A stretch of 7,047 nt of DNA from an uncultured Granulosicoccaceae bacterium (lineage in GTDB: Bacteria; Pseudomonadota; Gammaproteobacteria; Granulosicoccales; Granulosicoccaceae): contig CALFBL010000202.1 in assembly GCA_937951695.1 (NCBI GenBank), positions 1 through 7,047 on the forward strand, read 5' to 3'. Below, piece after piece: positions 6,916 to 7,047 of the stretch (the stretch's first letter is position 1; every line of letters starts with the position of its first letter). The position numbers and the translations under genes are program-made. Under the pieces are notes generated by a model. The model did no database searches. It saw only the letters and a list, made by a program, of their open reading frames with translations, and had not been told where the DNA came from.

Positions 6916-7047
6916 CTAGAAGTAGCGCTTGGCAAACTGCAGCAAGTCGGGTGAAAAGTTCCGGTTGATGCCGAGAATCCACATAACTTCCACGGCATCG
7001 CTTCCGTCAACTTTATCGTTGATCGCATTGAAGGCATACGCCCACTC
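6916..7047 (-). CDS. C-terminal fragment of a convergent gene, function unknown
   Basis: Read on the minus strand from the window edge, an open frame of 43 codons ends at TAG (complement of 6916-6918). It begins EWAYAFNAINDKVDG and ends GINRNFSPDLLQFAKRYF. The composition looks like a real soluble protein end: mixed hydrophobic and charged residues, helix-like periodicity and no run of rare residues. The stop sits 38 bases from the strong inverted repeat, as expected for a gene ending there. The start lies outside the window, so length and family are unknown; I do not recognise the family from this tail. It may belong to the same polysaccharide locus or be the first gene beyond it. Confidence 0.6.
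   Translation of the reverse strand, partial: EWAYAFNAINDKVDGSDAVEVMWILGINRNFSPDLLQFAKRYF

Noticed and set aside
6736..6933. Ten-base direct repeat AGCGCTTGGC at 6736-6745 and 6924-6933
   Set aside because: The second copy lies in the coding part of the convergent gene, and the flanking sequences do not match; probably chance, not an attachment site or target duplication.
1..7047. Search for CRISPR arrays, tRNA/rRNA genes, insertion sequences and transposases
   Set aside because: No regularly spaced nucleotide repeats, cloverleaf sequences, transposase motifs or terminal inverted repeats with target duplications were seen.

Overview
The window is a piece of a capsular (or similar surface) polysaccharide locus of an ABC-transporter-dependent, Kps-type system. 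It most likely comes from a Gram-negative gammaproteobacterium. This rests on a KpsE-type inner-membrane export protein followed by a KpsD/Wza-type outer-membrane export protein, both of which need a double-membrane envelope. Base composition looks close to even GC throughout, with no abrupt change. Genus and species cannot be read from the sequence.

Layout, left to right: (1) 1-291, plus strand, the last 96 codons of a KpsE/CtrB/BexC-like polysaccharide co-polymerase/export protein, cut by the window edge. (2) 292-395, a 104-bp spacer with at best a weak promoter-like element and no convincing terminator. (3) 396-2099, plus strand, a complete KpsD-like export protein of 567 residues, starting with GTG and carrying a signal peptide. 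(4) After an 11-bp gap, 2111-6733, plus strand, a very large (1540-residue) cytoplasmic multidomain glycosyltransferase. It has a helical N-terminus, about five degenerate 'FD-x-x-WY' repeats, a basic linker, a WbsX/GH99-like domain, a GT4 (GT-B fold) domain and a C-terminal GT2 (GT-A fold) domain. (5) 6734-6915, a non-coding gap holding a strong 15-bp inverted repeat that probably acts as a terminator. (6) 6916-7047, minus strand, the C-terminal 43 codons of a convergent gene of unknown function, running off the right edge.

How they work together: the giant glycosyltransferase probably makes or extends the glycan in the cytoplasm. An ABC transporter (KpsM/KpsT, not in the window) would move it across the inner membrane. 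The KpsE-like protein would span the periplasm and the KpsD-like protein would provide the outer-membrane exit. The tight kpsD-glycosyltransferase junction, with the ribosome-binding site overlapping the kpsD stop codon, suggests that export and synthesis are expressed together. The 3' inverted repeat and the convergent gene mark the likely end of the transcript.

The most notable item is the three-catalytic-module architecture of the 1540-residue protein and its N-terminal repeat array. The individual domains are known families. I see no evidence in this window for a wholly new kind of system, and no RNA genes, CRISPR arrays or mobile elements.
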